A stretch of 64,000 bases of DNA from positions 29,326-93,325 of the forward strand of contig NZ_LR655697.1 in the NCBI RefSeq assembly GCF_902168065.1, written 5' to 3'. The position numbers and the translations under genes are program-made. Below, one piece after another: positions 60,461 to 64,000 of this stretch. This stretch comes from Mycobacterium tilburgii (GTDB taxonomy: Bacteria; Actinomycetota; Actinomycetes; Mycobacteriales; Mycobacteriaceae). The notes below the pieces were generated by a model. It saw only the letters and a program-made list of their open reading frames with translations. It was not told the origin of the DNA and made no database searches. Position 1 is the first letter of the stretch, and every line of letters starts with the position of its first letter.

Positions 60461-61304
60461 TGCATAACCTAGAGTGGCCGTCCAGAGGATGAAGCGCTGG
60501 CAGCCGGGCTCCTCACGCCGCATCGGTTGCAGACCCGATTTCGAACCGGTTCGCAACGTTTACATCCCGCGAGGAACAAAACTGATACCCGTGACGTGAG
60601 CGGTTCGCCGCGTGGCTGTGGTCGGGGCGTTCGGCGTCGCTGGCCGGCTTGTCGGCGGCTGCACTACACCGCACGGCATGGATCGACTACTGGCTGCCGG
60701 CCGAGTCGAACCGGCGCAGTCGAGACAACGTGCGCGGCATCATCTTGCACAGTGACGCGCTCGACGACGATGAGGTTTGCGTGCGCGACGGGATCACTAT
60801 GACCACGCCGGCGCGCACGGTGTTCGATCTGGTCAGGCGAAAAGGTTTGGCCAGGGCGGTTATTCGTCGTGACGCGTGATGCACGCAACTGAGCTGAAGT
60901 CGGCCGCGTCGAACTGTTGGCCGACCGGCATTGCGGAGCGCGTGGTGTGGTGCAATTACGACAAGCGCTGCTCCTGACCGACGCCGGCGCCGAATCGCCC
61001 TACGAAACCAAGACCCGGCTGATCCCTGTGGGCGGTGGATTACCGCGGACGCAAACACAGATCAAGGTACTCAACGACTGGGGTGCGGTATAGCGCGCAT
61101 CGACATGGGGTGGGAGGAATGGAAGGTCGGCGTGGAACTTCGACGGGGCCCAACACTGGACCGACCCGGCGCAGCGGACGCGAGACATCGATCGACTGAC
61201 CGAGCTGCAGGCGCGGGGCGGGGCGATCCTCCGAGTGAGCGCCGACATGGTGCGTCACCGTCCCGACGTCATCGTGGCGACACCAGTGCAGCCCTGCTGG
61301 CCGC
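60461..61304 (+). pseudogene. AbiEi-antitoxin-like / DUF559 endonuclease-fold protein, decayed
   Basis: MHNLEWPSRG starts near 60461. In other frames follow LLTPHRLQTRF, VYIPRGTKLIPVT, LSAAALHRTAWIDYWLPAES, NRRSRDNVRGIILHSDALDD, DGITMTTPARTVFDLVRRKG, VVQLRQALLLTDAGAESPYE, DMGWEEWKVGVE and FDGAQHWTDPAQRTRDIDRL (DUF559/PDDEXK-like: E-x-D-G-xx-H). At least six frameshifts or stops. The family is common in mycobacteria and combines an AbiEi-like winged helix with a DUF559 nuclease-like domain. Flanked by the two copies of the 53-bp hairpin. Confidence 0.75.
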
Positions 61305-61327
61305 CGGTTATCGACTTTGATGCATCG

Positions 61328-61380
61328 AACGTCGAGTCGTCGGGGAGATTCGGAGCGTTTGGGCACAACAAGTCGACGTT
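61328..61380. repeat. 53-bp hairpin element, copy 2
   Basis: AACGTCGAGTCGTCGGGG at the left and a right arm whose complement reads AACGTCGACTTGTTGTGCCC give an imperfect stem. Same orientation and length as copy 1, about 8 differences in 53 nt. It overlaps the 3' end of the minus-strand GST remnant, which reads through it (NVDLLCPNAP), implying insertion or expansion at the end of that gene. Confidence 0.85.
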
Positions 61381-61399
61381 CGGGCCCGACAAACCCCAG

Positions 61400-62400
61400 G
61401 CGCCGTGGTCGGCCGGCACCCGCTCCGCCTCGGGCGTCGGGCCGGGAGGACTTCCGTCGCCGAAAGGTCGGCCGCCCAACGCTTCCCGGCCATGCGCCGA
61501 AAGCCAGCCGGCGAGCTCCGGGGTCTTCGGCACGATCCCGGTCGGATTGATGTCGGAGTGCACGATGTAGTAGGGCTGTTTGATCTGAACGAAGTCGGTC
61601 GTATCGCCGAAGCCCGACGTCTGGAACAGATCCCGTGCGTAAGCCCACAGCACCGGCATCTCACTGAGCTTGCTGCGGTTGCATTTGAAATGTCCGTGGT
61701 AGACGGGGTCGAAGCGGGCCAAGGTGGTGAACAGCCGCACGTCGGCCTCGGTGATGGTGGGTCGCCCACCAGGTATCGCTGGGTGGTCAGGCGATTGCTC
61801 ACCCAGTCCAGGGCAGTGAACAAGTCGGTCATAGGCGGCCTCGTACACCTCCTGCGAGCCGGCGAATCCGCATCGGTACACGCCGTTGTTGATCTCGGTG
61901 TAGACGACTTGTTCACCTCGTCGATCTCGGCACGCAGGTGTTCCGGGTACAGCCGGGGCGCCCCTCGCGGTAATAGGCGGTCCATTCGGTGGAGAAGTCC
62001 AGCGTCATCTGCGCGAAGTAGTTGGTGACGACGGCGCCGGTGGGCACGTCCACAATGGCCGGGACGATGATGCCTTTGAGGTAATCGGGGACCCGTTTGA
62101 AGGCGGCGTCTTGCAGCCGCGGGATCTTCAGATCCGGGTCGACACCACCGGGGTCGAGGTCGAAAGTCCAGCTGCGTTCGTCGTGGGTGGATCCGCAAAA
62201 CCCAATGCAGAGAACATCTTCCAAGCCTAGTAAGCGCCGCACGATGATGGCGCGGTTAGCCCACGGACAGGCCCGGGCGACCACCAGCCCGTACCGGCCC
62301 GGTTCCACCAAATAGCCGTCGCGCCGTCGGCGGTGATGCGGGTGCTGATGTAGTCGGTGTCACGGGTGAACTCGCCGGCGCCGGCAACGTAGGTGGGCAT
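61400..62400 (-). pseudogene. YqjG/ECM4-type glutathionyl-hydroquinone reductase-like GST, decayed
   Basis: ATG 62400 opens MPTYVAGAGEFTRDTDYIST. After a frameshift the active-site region VVARACPWANRAIIVRRLLG (CPWA motif) follows, then TFDLDPGGVDPDLKIPRLQD, VTNYFAQMTLDFSTEWTAYY, LTTQRYLVGDPPS, ITEADVRLFTTLARFDPVYH and FVQIKQPYYIVHSDINPTGI. This is the full order of the Xi-class GST/YqjG family (about 320-330 aa). Frameshifts near 62310, 61930-61960, 61850 and 61770. In actinobacteria such enzymes use mycothiol-type or other thiols; here it is dead. Confidence 0.83.
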
Positions 62401-62413
62401 GCCGACAATTGTG

Positions 62414-63150
62414 CTAATGCGCCGTCGAGCCCGTCGACACCGAGGCCGTCAGGAACCGGCGAGCTAAGTTGGTCTCGGTCGACTTGCCCGCCTCCCAATG
62501 CGCGATCCACGGCCCGGTGCCCTCCGACTGGTCGACGATCCCGTCCTCCAGCCAGGTGAAGCGGCCCTGCAGCACCTCACGGGTCAGATCCACATCACCG
62601 TTATCGGTGTTGGTCCACAACGCCTCGAACAAGGCCTGGACACGCAAAGTCGCTTGCCGACAGAACATTTCGGCCAGCGCGTAAGCCTGTTTGCCCAACA
62701 TCGGATCGGCGACACGCAGGTGCGTGGCCAGCGGACCGAACTCGCTGTAAGCCCTGAGGCGCTGCCCTTCACCAAACACCAACTGGGGCAACCACTTTGC
62801 GTAGAATCCGCTCGCACCGACCGCCGTGGCGGCCTTCTCACGCAACCCCGTATCGGGTTTGGCCAGGTCACCGGCCGCATTCAGGTGGGCGTCGACGGCC
62901 TCGCGGGCGATGAGCAGCCGCATGATCCCGCTGGACCCCTCGAAGATTGAAGTCGATCCGCAGATCGCGCAGCGCCTGCTTGGCGGGGACCGCGCTTGCC
63001 GCGCGCGCCGAGCGACTCCGCAGTCTCGTAGCCGCGTCCGCCACGGATCTGCATGGGCTGTTTGCCCGGGACGAGAAGACGCGCGACCAGACCAAAACAA
63101 TTTAGCCAGATGATGTGCAAACCGCGACCGGCTCCTTCGAGTATTAGCTA
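62414..63150 (-). pseudogene. acyl-CoA dehydrogenase (FadE10-like), C-terminal remnant
   Basis: Read from about 63150: KQPMQIRGGRGYETAESL (the conserved QxxGGxGYxxE-like flavin segment), AVPAKQALRDLRIDFN, then in another frame IFEGSSGIMRLLIAREAVDA, GASGFYAKWLPQLVFGEGQR, FGPLATHLRVADPMLGKQAY and RFTWLEDGIVDQSEGTGPWI. A large acyl-CoA dehydrogenase of the FadE10 type (about 650 aa) is indicated. The N-terminal two thirds and an internal block after ATHLR are missing. In M. tuberculosis fadE10 (Rv0873) also lies near Rv0875c. Confidence 0.78.
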
Positions 63151-63203
63151 CAGACGGGACGAAGGAGATATACCCGCGCGGGTGTGGCCAATCGTCGGCG
63201 AAT

Positions 63204-64000
63204 TCAGGCGGTATAGCTGCGCTCCGGGGCGGGCGCCACTTCACTGGCCGGCGCTTGCCCGGGCGCCGGTGTGGGTGCTCCCGGAGCGGGCGGCGGGGTG
63301 AACGGCAGGATCGACTCGGCCAGTGCCTTGGCGCCGACCTTGTCCACCGGGTTATTGCTGGTCCCCAGCCACACCACGAACCAGCGCTGCGGTGGTCCGG
63401 CGGTGGACGCCCCGGGTGCGCTGACGACGCCGGTCCAGATCTGTCCGTTCGGCTTGCTCGGGTCGCTGAACTTGACCTCGTAGAACGACGCGCTACCGGT
63501 GATCCCGTTGGCGCCGACCAGCGGGGTTGATTCCTGGTTGATCCGCGTGCCCGGATACGGCATAAAGAACTCGCCCATGTCGGAGCCGAGCCGGACGGCG
63601 GCCTTGGTGTCGTCGGCTTCCGCGCTGGCGTAGAGCTTTTGGTCGAGCCGTCCCATCACAATGCGGGTGTCGTTGGCGACCGGCGCGGGCTGGCCGGGCG
63701 CCGGCGGCGGGCCAATCATCCTGCTGAGCAGAGCCGAACCGTAGTCGAGGTGCGACGCATCCGACTCCGCCCAGCCGCCGGGCAGGATGTAGCTGAAGCC
63801 GCCGACGGGGTTGGTGATGCGCGCGGCGTTGGGGTCGACGGGCGCGGGTTGTCCCGCCGGTGCCGGAGACGCGGAGGCCGGTTGTCCCGCCGGTGCCGGA
63901 GACGCGGAGGCCGGGGTGCCCGCCGGTGCCGGGGAGGCAGCCGGGGGCGGGACGATGGTCGTTGCCGGGACCGGGGTGGGGACCTCGGGGGCGGCCAGTG
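63204..64000 (-). CDS. apa: alanine/proline-rich secreted protein Apa (fibronectin attachment protein), 5' end outside window
   Basis: The frame is open from the window edge (64000) to the stop at 63204, 265 codons visible. It has an Ala/Pro-rich region ([20 protein letters not shown], then repeats of [11 protein letters not shown]), the conserved domain [60 protein letters not shown] and [20 protein letters not shown], and a Pro-rich tail ending APERSYTA. This is the MPT32/45-47-kDa antigen (Rv1860) or FAP of M. avium, a mannosylated secreted adhesin. The signal peptide and start lie beyond 64000. In M. tuberculosis apa is nowhere near fadE10, so a rearrangement is implied. Confidence 0.92.
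   Translation of the reverse strand, partial: LAAPEVPTPVPATTIVPPPAASPAPAGTPASASPAPAGQPASASPAPAGQPAPVDPNAARITNPVGGFSYILPGGWAESDASHLDYGSALLSRMIGPPPAPGQPAPVANDTRIVMGRLDQKLYASAEADDTKAAVRLGSDMGEFFMPYPGTRINQESTPLVGANGITGSASFYEVKFSDPSKPNGQIWTGVVSAPGASTAGPPQRWFVVWLGTSNNPVDKVGAKALAESILPFTPPPAPGAPTPAPGQAPASEVAPAPERSYTA
63847..63912. repeat. 33-bp tandem repeat inside apa
   Basis: Two identical 33-nt copies (63847-63879 and 63880-63912), followed by a degenerate third. In frame, each encodes 11 residues of the type [11 protein letters not shown]. Copy number here would alter the length of the Pro/Ala region that carries O-mannosylation in Apa. Confidence 0.85.

Noticed and set aside
60369..61380. Direct 53-bp repeats as the ends of an insertion sequence
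   Set aside because: The gene between them is DUF559/AbiEi-like, not a transposase; each repeat is itself palindromic and the copies are in direct orientation, so a classical IS is not supported.

Overview
The window is GC-rich mycobacterial chromosome. Evidence for this is the gene content and protein sequence: S10 and spc ribosomal operons, mycofactocin genes, prrAB, gltA2/citA, the Rv0875-Rv0886 block, and the secreted antigen Apa. Remnants of an MbtH protein, a UGT-type glycosyltransferase and a GAP-family addressing protein sit side by side, which suggests an ancestor with a glycopeptidolipid (GPL) locus, as in the Mycobacterium avium complex. About two fifths of the gene-sized units are broken by frameshifts, nonsense codons or large deletions that weld unrelated genes together. 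This is the pattern of a host-restricted mycobacterium undergoing genome decay, but with GC far above M. leprae. M. lepraemurium is one known organism that would fit. The species is inferred, not shown.

Layout. 1-2.3 kb: three decayed genes (AI-2E-type permease fused to an F420/LLM oxidoreductase, and an alpha/beta hydrolase). 2.4-6.8 kb (minus): intact spc operon rplN-rplX-rplE-rpsN-rpsH-rplF-rplR-rpsE-rpmD-rplO, closed by a perfect hairpin. 7.0-11.8 kb: four decayed minus-strand genes (DUF222/13E12, DUF4436, LpqN-like lipoprotein, arylsulfatase) in the gap between the two ribosomal operons. 11.9-17.3 kb (minus): intact S10 operon rpsJ-rplC-rplD-rplW-rplB-rpsS-rplV-rpsC-rplP-rpmC-rpsQ. 17.7-22.4 kb: graveyard with P450, LLM enzyme, TetR/MFS pair, and mbtH/gtf/gap remnants. 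22.4-27.3 kb: mycofactocin cluster with mftF and mftG intact, mftD frameshifted, mftE internally deleted and mftC reduced to its last ~67 residues. 27.3-34.5 kb: chimeric remnants (DUF2332/VOC/carotenoid oxygenase), an intact Rv0909-Rv0910-like antitoxin/toxin pair with an Rv0912-like membrane protein, a wrecked ctpE, and serine-hydrolase and MBL remnants. 34.6-44.5 kb: mostly functional genes: echA6/accD3 (divergent), glycogen-debranching-type glucosidase plus GT4 glycosyltransferase behind a CIRCE-like operator, an MFS transporter and prrA-prrB. 44.6-56.3 kb: central metabolism (gltA2, pdxH, citA, fprB, an AurF-like oxygenase, serC) and sepH among small pseudogenes. 56.3-64 kb: DUF2530, SRPBCC, a 5 x 23-bp tandem repeat, DUF3027, MFS and DUF2771 genes, then a decayed DUF559 gene flanked by two copies of a 53-bp hairpin element, decayed GST and fadE genes, and the 3' part of apa running off the edge.

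Functionally, translation, TCA-cycle entry, serine and PLP metabolism, the acyl-CoA carrier EchA6 and the PrrAB two-component system are preserved. Surface glycolipid synthesis, mycofactocin redox metabolism, P450, sulfatase and many accessory oxidoreductases have been lost. Compared with the gene order I recall for M. tuberculosis, the mft cluster (Rv069x) is joined to the Rv091x-Rv087x block, and apa lies next to a fadE10-like gene; both imply rearrangements.
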